A stretch of DNA of 64,000 bases from Trichoplax sp. H2. Lineage: Eukaryota; Placozoa; Uniplacotomia; Trichoplacea. Below are positions 35,972 through 49,300 of the stretch, in pieces. The notes under the pieces are model-generated. The model was given only the letters and a program-made list of their open reading frames with translations. It was not told where the DNA came from and ran no database searches. The stretch is taken from positions 310,001 to 374,000 of the forward strand of contig NOWV01000065.1 of NCBI GenBank assembly GCA_003344405.1, given 5' to 3'. Both the position numbers and the translations under genes were made by a program. Positions within the stretch are counted from its first letter, which is position 1. Each line of letters starts with the position of its first letter.

Positions 35972-38900
35972 ATGACCATGGCGAGACGACTACAACACGT
36001 AATCTATCAGACCGGAAGGATCCCACGTTTAATCTCATCACCGAATGTAAGATGCAAATAAGAACTGTTTTTGTTTACAATCAGTGAACATTGGTTGATC
36101 AATCAATTCCATGTCATGATAGCATGATAATGATGACTGTAGAGCCATTTTTGATCATGGCGATGTTGGATTGGGATCGATTACAACAATTCCTGTCACG
36201 ATGATCGTCTTGATCGAGACGACTACAACACGTAATCTATCAGACCAGGATGATAGCACGTTTAATCTCATCATCGAATGAAAGATGCAATGAGAATTAT
36301 CTTTGTTTACTATTCGTGAACATCGGTTGATCAATCGATTCCATGTCATGATAGCAAGATGATGATGACTGTAAAATCATTTTTCATCACGGCGATGTTT
36401 GATCGGGATGGATTGCAACAATTCCCGTCATGGTAATCGCCTTGATCAACGCAGTAACATGAACATCATCGTGGTCAAGTCAAGATTATCCATCTTGCAA
36501 TGATGATAATAAGGCGTATCGAATTTATTTTTTTTTTTTTTTTTTCATCAATCATTAGATCCATCGAGTAACCCCAACAGCTGTTGCCGGTATGATGCAG
36601 ATTAAACACTTTTCTATCCATGAACATCAAAGTATGCAACTACTAGATCAACATGGCATTCGTACGCCTCAAAGTCGAGTAGCTACAACGCCAATTCAAG
36701 TTCATGAAGTAGCATCCACGTTAGGTATGAATTTGTAAGCCATTGGATAGGTTAAAAACTAGACTTTTCTTGCATGATCTAACTTTAAATAGATGTACTT
36801 GATGATAATCGATGATCCTTTTTCTTTCAAAATATCAAAGTAAACGACTTATGTTTATTTATTTGCGTACCAATGGATTGATTGATTGATGATGAGGCAT
36901 TTTACATCGTCTAGCTTAGTTAAAAAGTGTAGTATATCTACGTGGCGATAATGAATCGATGATCCTTTTTTCATTCTAAATGTTAAGATTAATGACTAAT
37001 ATTCATTTATTTATACGCCATTGAATAGGTTAATGATTTGACATTTTTTGACATCGTCTAGCTTAGATAAAAAGTACAACGTGTACTTGGTGATAATATT
37101 AATATAACTGATCATTCTTTTTCTTTCTAAATGTCAAGATTGACGTTAATGTTCAATCGTTTATACACCATCGAATAGGGAATGACTAGACATTTTTACA
37201 TCGTCTAACTTAGATAAAAAGTACAATATGTACTTGGTAATAATTGCAATATCAATCGATCATTCTCTTTTCTTTCTAAATGTTAAAGTTAGTGCTTAAT
37301 GTTCTTTCATTTGCACGCCATTGAATAGATTAATGATTAGACACTTTTTTACATCGTCTAGCTTAGGTAAAAAGTATAATATGTACGTGGTGGCAATTTT
37401 GATATAATCGATCATATTTTTTTCTTTCTAAATGTTAAGATTAACATGTCATATTCACTGACCTGCAGCTATGTTTTATTTACTGCAAGATCGAATGATC
37501 CGGCTGTAATCAATTTTATTCTCCATGTTAACAGTTTAAGAATGATTCTTATAGTATAGACAACATCGTTAATGGTAGTCAAGGCGAAATTTTCCCTCTA
37601 TAGTTCTTTCTACTTTCTCAATCGTCTTGTTTTCTTGTTGACCTAAGATATTGAAACTAGTCAAGTAGCGTTACTTTAGTCACAGTAGTAAACGTACTCT
37701 TCACTGAAGATCTAATTGATGCTATTAGAACACTTAGTAGTACAATGTAATTGAGAATATACTTCAAGTGAAAACAGTAGTGAACAAATATCTCAATCGT
37801 CTTATTTTCTTGCTGAGCTAAGATACTGATTCAAGTTAAAGAGCGTACTTTTAGCAGAGTAATAAATATATTGCCCACTGGAGATCTTACTCATGCAGTT
37901 AGAATACTTGGCAGAACAACATATTTTAGAATAGGCCCTTAATCGAAGACAGTAGTGAATGCCTCGTATTTTTTTTTCTCCGATACCAAAATAATAGTAG
38001 ACTATTGGATTAGGATAGTATGTAGGATTACTTCTACAAGAATAAGATAGGACTCAATCGGTACTACACTTTGAACGAGCTATCTTGGTAGTTGGTACCA
38101 TTATACGAGTACCATTGACATTTGGATTATTATTTATTTCTACGGCAATAAAAATGCCATATATTGATTTAGGTACTACATTTTGAACCATCTATCATAA
38201 TGTCGTTATACAAGTGCTTTTAAGCAAAAACACTTTAATTGAGATAGAGTTAAATTTAATGTTTTTGCATCAATGTTACTCATGGACAGGCAGCAAAGAT
38301 GTTGTTGTAAAAGCACAAGTCTTGGCTGGTGGAAGAGGTAAAGGCCTCTTTGAGTCCGGTTTAAAAGGAGGTGTGAAAATTGCCTACTCGTAAGTAAAGT
38401 ATTGCACACAAACCGATAAAAGTTGGTGCCAAAGGAAGGCATACCTTCTACAAAATAATATTCATTCGTGATTCTTACAATTCTCTAAAGCTAAATTTAA
38501 AACAATGACTACGTTATTTAAAGTTCTAGCTTGATTCGTTTAAAAAACATCTAGAAATAAATTGGCTATTAGATGAATCATAGGAAAGTAGTACTTCTAT
38601 TTTTCGTAGTTTATTGAATCCAATGTTAAAGCAAAGACGACGAAATCCGTTAATGCACTCGTATATATGTCGTTTACCGTATAGATAATCGATCATTTTG
38701 TAAAATGACTGATGGTGCAGTTAAATAGTTTGGCATGCAGTTATAAGGATACATGATAAACTTACCAGATACTGTTTGTTCGTAATGTAGACCTGATGAG
38801 GCTAAAACTATTGCAGCTAATATGCTTGGTCACAAATTAATCACGAAGCAGACAGGAGGGGCTGGGGTGCTATGTAACAAGGTCAGTATCAGATGGTAAT

Positions 38901-41521
38901 TTAATTCGAATTAATTTTTGACTAGCGTTATTCTGTAAAGCAGTCCCAAATTAGTTTAAGATTAAAATACAGAGTCATTCTGAACTGATTGCATATAGGA
39001 ATGAATTTTACTGTAATAATTTAGATAATCTGATTGAAGCTAAATAGTCTTTGTTAGTTGCAAGATGAAATCTAATTTCTGTAATAATGTGAAGTTTACC
39101 AGAAACTGTAGTTCTTGTTCTATTATTCGAAAGATATTCTATTACCGTTCCAAATGGCAACGAAAGAGACTTAACTTATTTTCTTGCATGAATATGCCCA
39201 AATGGCGATAATTATATTTATTTTAATTTTTAGCTCTCATTAATTGCAATACCACACATTTGCATTCGCTTAGGTAATGGTGTCGGAACGTTTATATCCT
39301 CGACGTGAGTACTATTTTGCCATTACCATGGACCCAACATCGATGGTTAGTCTGTACAAGAGACATAATATCTACAGGCAGAGTTATTTCAGATTAAATG
39401 ACATTGACAAATGATGCTATTAGGGCCCTATTATTATTGCCAGTAATCAAGGAGGTGTAGATATAGAGACAGTTGCAGCCGAAACACCTGAGGCAATTAT
39501 TAAGCAACCTATTGATATTATCGAAGGTAGATAAAATCAAGCCTGTGATTCAGAATCGAATAGATTGTGCTTTGTCAGCTAGCAATAAATTTGAGAACTT
39601 AATCTTTGATATGATAATAAATTAAATGTTACGACGAAAACTATTGCTAATATAAAGTATTAATTGGATGGCTTGAGTATTAAACTATCTTACTTGTTGA
39701 TTTTATATATTATTTCGTACCAAATTTCAAGGCCTAAATCGGGACACCGCATTATCTATAGCACGTAAAGTAGGCTTTGGTCCGGAATATATCGATCAGG
39801 TATACAATTTTGTTGGACATTATTGACTTAAATACAATAATCAACCGTAGCAAGATTCACAGTAGTTAGTTATTGCCTGATACCTAATTTAATAAACTAA
39901 ATTTTCAAAAATATAACGCTTCTAATTGTATATTACGGGATTCTATTATTATTTAGGCGACTGATATCATTCAAAAGTTATATAGCGTATTTATTGAGAA
40001 TGATGCGCTGATGGTGGAAATTAATCCAATGACCGAAGATAGCAATGGAAATGGTAAGTAGATGGTTTACATCGTATGTTGTAATAGTAAATATTGTGAG
40101 TACCAGCATAATCCTATGTAAAGAGTATTTTATTCTGATATTTGTAAAGATTGGATAAGAAATTCTTATATTCATACCAATGTTGACTAAATTTTTCTGT
40201 GTTGTTGTCATTCGTTCGAATTAGTATATTGCATGGATGCCAAAGTAAAGCTAGATACGAGTGCGCTATTTCGTCACAAAAATTTAGCTGAATTGCGCGA
40301 TTGGAGTCAAGAGGATCCTCGTGATGTCGCAGCTTCCAAAGCAGATCTCAATTATATAGGATTAGATGGATCTATCGGTTGCTTGGGTTTGTCATAATTT
40401 ATGGGCATCATTTCATTACTTGTATATTTTCACTGTCTCTAACATTAGAATATTAAATGGTAGCGCATAGGATCTAAATAACATCCATCTATTCCTAATG
40501 GATTTAATATAAATAAATGTTACCTATATCTGCTGAAATAGCTAATGTTTCCATGCTGACCTTAAATTAACTGCCATTTACAGGTAATAGCTAATTTTGC
40601 AATATTTACGCAAAGTTTTCAATTTTAATTAGTTAATGGCGCTGGTTTAGCAATGTCTACTATGGACATAATCAAACTACATGGAGGTTTACCTGCCAAC
40701 TTTCTAGATGTGGGTGGCGGTGCTACAGCTGATCAAGTTACTCAAGCATTTCAAATTATTAGTAGCGATCAGCACGTAAGTTTTTTCTTTTATAACCATC
40801 TTAATGTTGATCGTGCTAAATTTTATCCCCCTAAATAACAACGAATAATATTACATAAAGCCACATAAATAATCTATTCTTTTTATTTATAACTTACTTG
40901 CTTCCACGGCACTCATTCAGGTCAATGCTGTTTTAGTTAACATATTTGGTGGTATAATGCGTTGTGATGTTATTGCAAAAGGCATTGTTGCTGCCGCTGA
41001 TCAATTGAAACTTAAAATTCCCATAATTGTACGATTGCAAGGTAACGATAGAAACGAATAGAATGGCATACATATACCATGTGCAATGGTGCATGTCGTT
41101 AACCACTACATACGCGTATATATATAGTACCCATTTCTACTCGAAATTAATGTCTCTAAGCTTAATATTTTCAATAGTGATCATCTTATACGCATATATA
41201 TGTTCAATTTCTCATCTAGGAACTCGTGTAGAAGATGCCAAGGCCGTTATTGGTGCTAGCAAATTTCATATATTATCCTGTGATGATCTTGATGAAGCAG
41301 CTAAGCTGGTATTAATGCTCGAGCATATTGACAAATGAGAAATTAGATACAGTAGTAGCTATGAATTTTATTCAATTGCTTGAGAATAAAATATATTCAT
41401 TCAATAGACAAACTGCCTTAAGTTTACTTTGTTAATTTGTTTCTAGGCTGTCAAAGTAGCTAGCATTGTGAGTCTAGCAAAAGAAGCTTCCGTTGAGGTT
41501 GATTTCACTTTACCGATTTAA
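35972..41521 (+). CDS. SUCLA2: Succinyl-CoA ligase beta subunit, ADP-forming type, 13 exons
   Basis: In the mitochondrial matrix this subunit pairs with SUCLG1 to convert succinyl-CoA to succinate with ATP formation in the citric acid cycle. Exons: 35972-35998, 36559-36724, 38290-38389, 38791-38881, 39274-39345, 39424-39526, 39732-39799, 39957-40053, 40225-40386, 40633-40775, 40921-41041, 41220-41308, 41447-41521; 1314 nt, 437 aa (human 463). The ATP-grasp half carries [54 protein letters not shown] and CMDAKVKLD. The CoA-ligase half carries [34 protein letters not shown] and [18 protein letters not shown]. The end VDFTLPI matches SUCLA2, not the GDP-forming SUCLG2. Exon 1 (MTMARRLQH) is a guess from phase and its basic, targeting-like character; ATG at 35978 is an alternative in the same frame. 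Confidence 0.95.
35984..36440. repeat. Two copies of about 230 bp covering the end of SUCLA2 exon 1
   Basis: CGAGACGACTACAACACGTA occurs at about 35981 and again at about 36214. It is followed in both by CTATCAGACC, GTTTAATCTCATCA, GAACATTGGTTGATCAAT-like and TCCATGTCATGATAGCA segments. The first copy contains the last bases of exon 1 and its GTAATC donor. The second lacks the ATG but keeps the donor. Confidence 0.85.
36526..36546. repeat. Poly(T) run just before SUCLA2 exon 2
   Basis: An almost unbroken run of about 20 T residues ends 13 bases before the exon 2 acceptor. It acts as an extended polypyrimidine tract. Confidence 0.85.
36730..37450. repeat. Tandem array in SUCLA2 intron 2, five copies of about 147 bp
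   Basis: The TGATCCTTTTTCTTTC-like core with AAATGTTAAGATTAA recurs near 36800, 36946, 37091, 37239 and 37392. It is followed by TTTATACGCCATTGAATAGG and ACATCGTCTAGCTTAG. Spacing is 145-153 bp. Confidence 0.87.
37605..37960. repeat. Two copies of about 180 bp in SUCLA2 intron 2
   Basis: CTCAATCGTCTTGTTTTCTTG near 37616 recurs near 37793 (CTTATTTTCTTGCTGA). Both are followed by CTAAGATA, GTAGTAAACG/GTAATAAATA and CACTG(A/G)AGATCT. Two copies only. Confidence 0.7.
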
Positions 41522-43396
41522 AAGCCATGCAAATATCTACCGAATTTCTAATAGAGCTTTAAGTTAGACTGGAATATTTCTATGCATTTACCGTATTTAA
41601 TATGTAGTGAGATAAAATTTAAATTAATCTATCCGAGAGTTATTGCAATTATCTTGGTTTATCCACAAATTCTAGATACAGGAATACTCATATTTTGCAA
41701 ATTTATAGAAGCAATAATACGATCTACTGTATACTAATTTAAGAAAATATAACTTACGACGAGTAAAATATTATCTGTGCAACGAAAGTATATCAGATCT
41801 TGCTAAGCATGAATGTTTACGTGTAGTAAATAAAATGAAGAAAACAATTGCAATCTTACTGAAACGTTTTGTTGATGTAGTTAAGATCGCAGATTCTTAT
41901 ACTTCTTAAAAACGTCATTTAAAGCAAACCAATTTGATTATGAAAGCAATAAAATTTTAGCAATGAGGTATATGATGTCTTCTGGGATTCATAATTGCAA
42001 CTCCAACAATGAACTTTATACATTCGTCATTTGTGACCTTGGAGGAAATTAACATATCTTTTACCACAAATGCTACGTCTACAATATATGATTGTTATTG
42101 TAGGGACTTAATTTCGAAATAAATGGGCATCACAGCCTACTAGAATTTTAAGTTGTAGTCTTCATATATAATTTACTATAGTTATCAAATATGCAAATAC
42201 ATAGCAATATAAACTTGATTTTATATCTAAAATCTAGGGATTAGCGATGTGTAAATGGGAACTCAGCATATTAGAATTTAAATTGTATTCTGTATAATTT
42301 TACTGCAGTTATCAAGTATGTGAATAAACAGTAATATTCTGTAAATTTGATTTTTAAATTCACAGCGTAGGATCAGCAATGTATAAATGGGAGCTACACA
42401 ATGTAGAGTATCAGTGATGCATAGTATCAATTTATTCGTTTCTTGCTGAAACAAGATATTACAAAACATGATATGCCATTGATATATTACTTCAATATTC
42501 TTATTCTCTTGAAAACTGCGATATCTATTATTCTTTAGTGAGCAGCCGTAGTTACAGGAGTAATCCATTTGCATATGACAAAATAGATGCGATTATCATG
42601 GTATATTGTCATCCATCATTGAATGGAATAGAATAACGATTATTTTTTGGTGTGGATTGTATAATCATAGATAAAAATAAATGTTATATTGTTATAATTA
42701 CGATTGATTAGATCCAATCAACAATAAATCAGATGCATATAGTATAGTTATACATGTTGCTGGACATATTTTTTCATCAAATATTGCTTATCTATTGTAA
42801 GAGCTATTATGGTATTAATAATGATCCGTGAATGATCAGTAAATGATACTTGCCATTCAGAAATGCGATATACGATTAATAAAAGGCTGTCAGTATTCTC
42901 GATGCTCTTGTATCGACTAAGGGAGTTTACTCAAACTAAAACTAACCTAAAATTCTAGTGATGAACTTATAATTTGTCAGATTAAAATTGTAAGCTATAT
43001 GTATTCGGTCCTTCACAAACAGTGTAATGATATCCTAGCTATAACACGTCCAGCCATATTGGTAGGAACTATTACTATGACAAATACAGCAACAGCTAAA
43101 ATTTTCTCATGCCAAACACTTGAAAAATAAGAATATATGTATGGCACGATAGGAATTTAATGAATTACAGAATGATAACTTTTAATCATGTAATGATTTA
43201 ATATTAATGCGACAAATATATGAAGACCGACAACATTTATAATTTAGTATTTTCGTCAATTTTAAACTGTCAAAACAAATTATAACCAGCCTTGTATGTT
43301 ACCAGTACACTATACTGCCTGACTGAAAAGATACAATTTTGTTCCTATATTGCTTATTCTTTGTTCAACCGTTGCTAAATGTAGAGCAATAAAGAA
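41522..43396. other. Gap between convergent SUCLA2 and the Tec-family kinase
   Basis: The two genes converge here. AATAAA at 41829-41834 is a candidate SUCLA2 poly(A) signal, about 308 bases after the stop. A small repeat (about 42120-42420) is present. An ORF on the minus strand at 42278-42574 lies in that repeat and shows no motif. Nothing else is seen. Confidence 0.6.
42120..42420. repeat. Two and a half copies of about 122 bp
   Basis: CTAGAATTTTAAGTTGTA and TTAGAATTTAAATTGTA start two units near 42138 and 42270. Both continue with TTACT(A/G)(T/C)AGTTATCAA(A/G)TATG and a GATTAGCGATG/GATCAGCAATG step before AAATGGGA. A partial third unit follows. Confidence 0.72.
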
Positions 43397-46300
43397 TCAA
43401 TCTACATCGATAAAAGGATAGCTTGCTCCAATTATCTTGCTTAATTTTCGGTACAATTTTTCGAATTTGGGTCGATGAGTTGGCTCCTAAGTAAATATAA
43501 TTATAAAAAAAGGAAATTGGAGATCACTCGGAGTCATTTATTGCTGTTATTATAAAGAAATAGAATGGTTTAAAGTTATTACTTTCTGTTCAAGGCATTA
43601 CAGAACAATAATATATTTAATGTTTATTAACCTGAGAGTTACAATCACGAAGAATATTATAAATGTTCATAGGGCAAAATTCTGGCTTTTCAAGATAATG
43701 ACCCTTCAAAACCTGCGATAAAATTTAAATATTTTAAATCATGGATTATTTATGATATCCCTAATAATGCTTTTTTTAATTAAGGTTATAGTATCATTTA
43801 AAGCGTTTTATGTAGGAGATAGTATCTCACCTTTCTAGCTACCTCTGAATTACGCAATTCCGTATAAGGGCGCAAACCTCCAGTAAAAAGCTCCCACAAA
43901 AGTACACCTACAAAATATATAATCATTAAGGCAGCTATGTCAGAAATGAAGTAATACTCTCCATCACTTACGAATTAGTTCGATAACTATAGTTTTTAAG
44001 AGACCTTACTGAAAAGCAATTAAGCGGTATATTTTTACAATTTAATATCAATATCGGCTTACCAAAAGACCAAACATCTGATTTATTGCTGAATTTACGA
44101 TAACCTAGGACTTCTGGAGCTGCCCAACGGACTGCAAAAACAGCTTCTTCAGAGGCCAGGTAGTACTGACTATCAATAACACACCTGGATGGAAAAGAAT
44201 AGATTTTAATTTACGACCGAAATATAAGATCTTAGAGAACGATTAAATTTATTGACTATGATACTATATGTTTGTTGCTAACTTTGCTAAACCAAAATCG
44301 GCAACTTTAATAATTTGTATATTTGTCCCACCAATAAGGCAGTTGCGCGCTGCCTAGAAATATGATTGAATCTTCATTAAAATCGCAAAATTTACGTTCG
44401 TAAACTAATAAAATATAGGAATTTATGCGAATTATTTTTATATAAATAAGTATCAGCCCTATATTCTTTTTTATATGGTAAATAAGCTACTGCACCAGAT
44501 CGCGATGGATGAAATTGTTTTCTTCTAAATACAGCATCGCTGAGCATATTTGAAGCGCCATATTTAAGAGTACTTCTACCGTTTGCTGAGAACTTAAAGC
44601 AGTTGTTGAACTGAAATGTTCCCTTAAATAATCCAACAAGCAGCCTAAAGTTTTCACAATCGAATATTAACGTTAGTAACTTATTCACAGTACAGTTATA
44701 AAATAATTATACTAGATTTAGTCCGTTGCCGGATATAGTGAAAATATCAGCCTTTTATCCGAAAATGATAAGAATACAATCTATTCCAAAGGATTCAATT
44801 TCAAATAATTAATAAAGATATCCTGATACTCATCAGAAATGGGTTAGAGCAAAATATTTACAATACAATAGTTAACTCTTTATGGGCAATAAGTGATTCC
44901 ATAGTGATTCTATAGTGATTACATTAATCCCAGTTTTCAAATTTTGACCAGTAACTTCGCATTAAAATGTAATTAATATCGAGATTAAGATGAACCTTAT
45001 AATAATTGCTGATACGATGACTGAAATTTATAAATAATTTAACACCAACTAAAAGTAATTTTTGGAGCCATGTACAGTCATTACAAATTTATACAGCATC
45101 ATACTATATTAAAATATTTTACATATCCTGTTATTTATGTAAATTCTGAAACTTATCACAGATTTTTAATTATGATGATGAGTAACTTCCCATTGAAATA
45201 TAATCAATGTCGAGATTAAGATGAACCTTATAATAATTATTAATACGTTGACTGAAAATTAAAATGATTCAGTGCCAATTAAAAATATTTTTGAAAAGAT
45301 ATCGGAGTCAAGTATAGTCGTTCCAAATTTATATAGCATCATACTAGATTTAACACATGTTATTTATCCTGTTGTTTATGTAAAAATAAGCCATGATAGG
45401 TGAATCTAACTAAGGTAAGCGAAAGGACAACAGTATATTCAAATTTAAAATGTTTACCTCGAGACATAAACTCGGAAATAATGAATAATGGTTTGCCAAT
45501 GCTACATATCCCGTAGAGTTGGACTAAATTTTCATGCTTCAGTTTACTAAAGAAATAAAATACGATATTATAAACAGCTATGATAAGTATTTTCCTTTAG
45601 TAGCTGTCAGTTGGATAGATATATTAAAAATGGATGGTAGGTAACAACGAGATAAACTCAAAACTAACTGCATGACTTTTGCTTCTCTTAAGAAATCCTC
45701 TTCTGACATGGAATCAGACTTTAACATTTTAACGGCAACTTCAATGGAATTACGATAGGTACCAAAATAGACAACCTAGAGATTTAGATGAAATAATGAA
45801 CTTTATGAACATGTTAACAGTGCAATATGCATCTTAATTAAAATAATCCGCTAGAGATAAGCTTTGTTGGTTATTTGTAATACGACAATGTTATGGCACT
45901 AAGTTACCTAAATTATAGAGTTTAAGAAAGTATTGTTGCTGACAGTATTTCAGTATTATAGCATGGCTCTGAGCCTTTTAGAAGGGTAGTTTTCAGGGGT
46001 TATAGTAGCAGTACTACATTCTTACTAGATCTTTCGACAGATTAGGATAGTAATCTGTAGAAGCAACTCAAAGTAAGTGCTTTACGTTAGACTAGTAAAC
46101 TTGTCAGGAAATAGTCCGTGACAAACATATTAAATTTGCATTCGCGAATAATCAGATAATGCTAGTTATGATTAACAGCTACAGTTGTAAAAATTTTTTC
46201 GGCTCTATATTAAGAGTTAATTAGGTCAGTAATAAGCATAGATTTGTCGACAAGTAATAACTTCTTTCATTTCCTTGACATCGCAGCTTTATGTGACTTA

Positions 46301-49300
46301 TTGTGGTAAATGTTAATTGTATAATTATCATCAGATCTAGCAAATAAATATTTAACATTTATCTAGCGATCGATAACTAAAATTACACATTTATTATATA
46401 ATTATAAAATGAGCTGAATTAGTTAATTCACTATTGCATTACTCCAAATTGGCCTCTTCCCAGTTGCTTTCCAATTTGTAAGTCATTTCGGTTAATTTCG
46501 AAAATATCTTTTCATTAATAGATTAATAAAATATCAATAGATGCACACGCAATTTTGGTGCAGGCAGCTACATGATCCCATTGTAATTATTTTCATCCTT
46601 AGATACTTTTAGTAATAATAAATCGATATCATAAATTACTCTAGTATCGGCATACCTCGGCCTAATTCGCTAATAACGGGGATAAATTCTTCCGTGTAAG
46701 GTTTAGAAAGTTTAGTAGTCAAACCTATAGAACAGCAGGATTAAAGAATGGTGAACAATAGTGCACATAAAATAGAATATCATACGGTAGTTAAGCCTAA
46801 AGAGTAGAATTTATTTTAAAATCTTGACTAAGTGTATTTCTTACCACCGTCATGATGTGTGTAATAATCTAGAAGATCTTGTAAAGTATGGAAATAAATC
46901 TTTTCTGATATATAAAATCTCTCTCTAGCATCTTTTTTTATTTGATAGTTCCAAACTTTTCCTTTATTCCTAAGAATTCCACACAAAATATCACAAGGTT
47001 GCACAGAAATAGATAATGCAAGAAACTAATTTGACATAAAAGGTCATGATACCTTACAGACAAGGCAAAAAATCCTCGTGTTTTAGATTTTCTAATCAAA
47101 TAGAGGCCATTTAATGATAAGTTATTTGGATCCTAGAGAGAAATTGTGTAAATACTATATGTAAAATTTATCATAATAAGAGGATTTAGAGATCTATTTC
47201 AGAATAGATAGTCTAAGAAATGCTAAATACCGCAAGAAGCAATTCTTCAGCTTGTGTGCGTGAAACATTAGAATAATACCATCTACAAAAATACGAGAAC
47301 TTATAGTTAATCTACTCGTTATAAATTAGATTAAAGTTAACATTAGTTGGAATATCTATACGTTTACTAATATTAAAGGTAAAACAATATGCTTTATTAT
47401 ATAAGAGATATCATTAGGAGAGAAAGCGAACAACTATCGTTAACCCAATTAAAAGATTATGTACAAGGAAAGGACGCATTACGACAGTGCACTCGCTAAT
47501 TCTAATCTCCAGAGAAACATAGAAAGTAGAATTATAAATCAATGAACTTATTGCTGTATCAGAAAATCGATTATTTCATCAATTTCATGTATTACAGTTT
47601 TATTTGTCAATCAATTTTGTTAGTCAAACTTACTGATCACTTTGGCCCTCTAATTTCTCTAAGTAATTGCTAGGAATAAATCCTTCAATTCTAACATGAG
47701 ATATTTTAAAAGAATCAAAAGCAGATTATCATCACAGTATAGAGTATATTAACAAGTACACAATATGCTTTGATATAAAAATTTTATGCTCATTTTTACT
47801 ATAGTATCAGAGAAGCAATGGCTAACCCTTGTCGGTTCTTGACTAGCCACCAATTTTCTCTGGAATGATCAATAACTTGGACGATTTCCCCCTAATAAAA
47901 TTTAGTTTATGCAACATTATTCCTAGTTTAATTTAATCTTCATCGCATTCAATGTGTGGCTACATATTATAACCGTAAGATTATTTATACACTATCCACG
48001 GCGCAGATTGCAGTAAGTATGCGCTAATTCGTCAAATAACAAACCTTGTTGACGGACAAATCACCTTGAACCCGAGAAGTAAATGAATATTTAACTTTGC
48101 ATGGCCCACTCTTTAGCGATTCCATGGATATGGATAACTTCTCATCACTAGAAACAATTAGACTTTGCGAAATGCCAAGGATTGCCGAATCAGATGAGAC
48201 GGAAGCAGTTCGGCCAATCTCATTTGGAGTTGTCTATTACAAAGTTTTTATTATGAATTAAAATTAATTATGAATAGATATAACTATACATATTAAGAGT
48301 GGCTATTTAACAAGAATGAATTTGTGGGATGAGAGATATCGATTTAATAATGTTGATCGTAAAATTCAGATACCTCGCTCCTTGGATTCCGCAGATCTTT
48401 CGTATGCTTTATGATTGGAGCAGCACTAGGCTCCGATACAGCTTAATAAAGTAATAAAGGCTTTCAAAATTAGAATTTTTTGGTTGATCGATTTAGGCCA
48501 AGTAAAGTATGCAATTTTAGATGCAACATTTAGATTTAAGATATCGACATAGCTAATGGATTGTTCTTGCAAACATCAAATGATAACATTTTTGCTCCAT
48601 TATCGCCATTTGAATGATGCTTATTTTACTTATAGTTTCGATTAATTTGATTTTACCTTTTCATTTGTAAAAATTGTAGACTTGAAATTTACTAGAGTGA
48701 TGTAGAATAAGTATATCCAGTCTATCTTAATTTCAATATCGTAGCAAATACATCATACACATCTGTATCAGTAAGCAGAATTGGCTGATTATTCGAATGC
48801 TAACTCATTGATATTCCAATAATGCGGCCGTACTTTTTGAACGAACTGATATCATTATAATTAAATAGAGTAAGAAAGACTTTTAAAATCTGAATTTTTT
48901 GTTGGACAGATTTGCGTTAAGTAAAGTATGCAATTTAGATGGTAAGAATAAAGTACCGATATACAAAATATACAACTTTAAATTATATAACGCTATCGTT
49001 CTGAGTAACATTATGTATTCGTTCCATAGTACCTCGAGCTTTCACCACGTTTCGACGAAGGATTTCCCCCAAAAATGTAAATTTGCATCCTTCAATATTT
49101 TTATCTGATTTGCCACAACACGTCCACTTATTATTTGAATAAGCACCACTATGATAGAATGGAATTAATTTCCCTTTGCCTTGACAAACTATAAAGCAGA
49201 GAAATAGAAAGCGATTTCTTTTGAGGAGTTTATTAAAATTCTTTAAGAATTAATATGTGGTTTAATAGTAACAAATGAATGACAAAATTTAATAACTTAA

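Noticed and set aside
46970-47057. Tec SH2 splice using donor GTAAGG at 47057 with acceptor near 47026
   Set aside because: It needs a 32-nt intron and inserts an odd extra segment. The donor five bases on (GTATCA) with the acceptor at 46970 is in phase and gives a normal SH2 strand ([16 protein letters not shown]).
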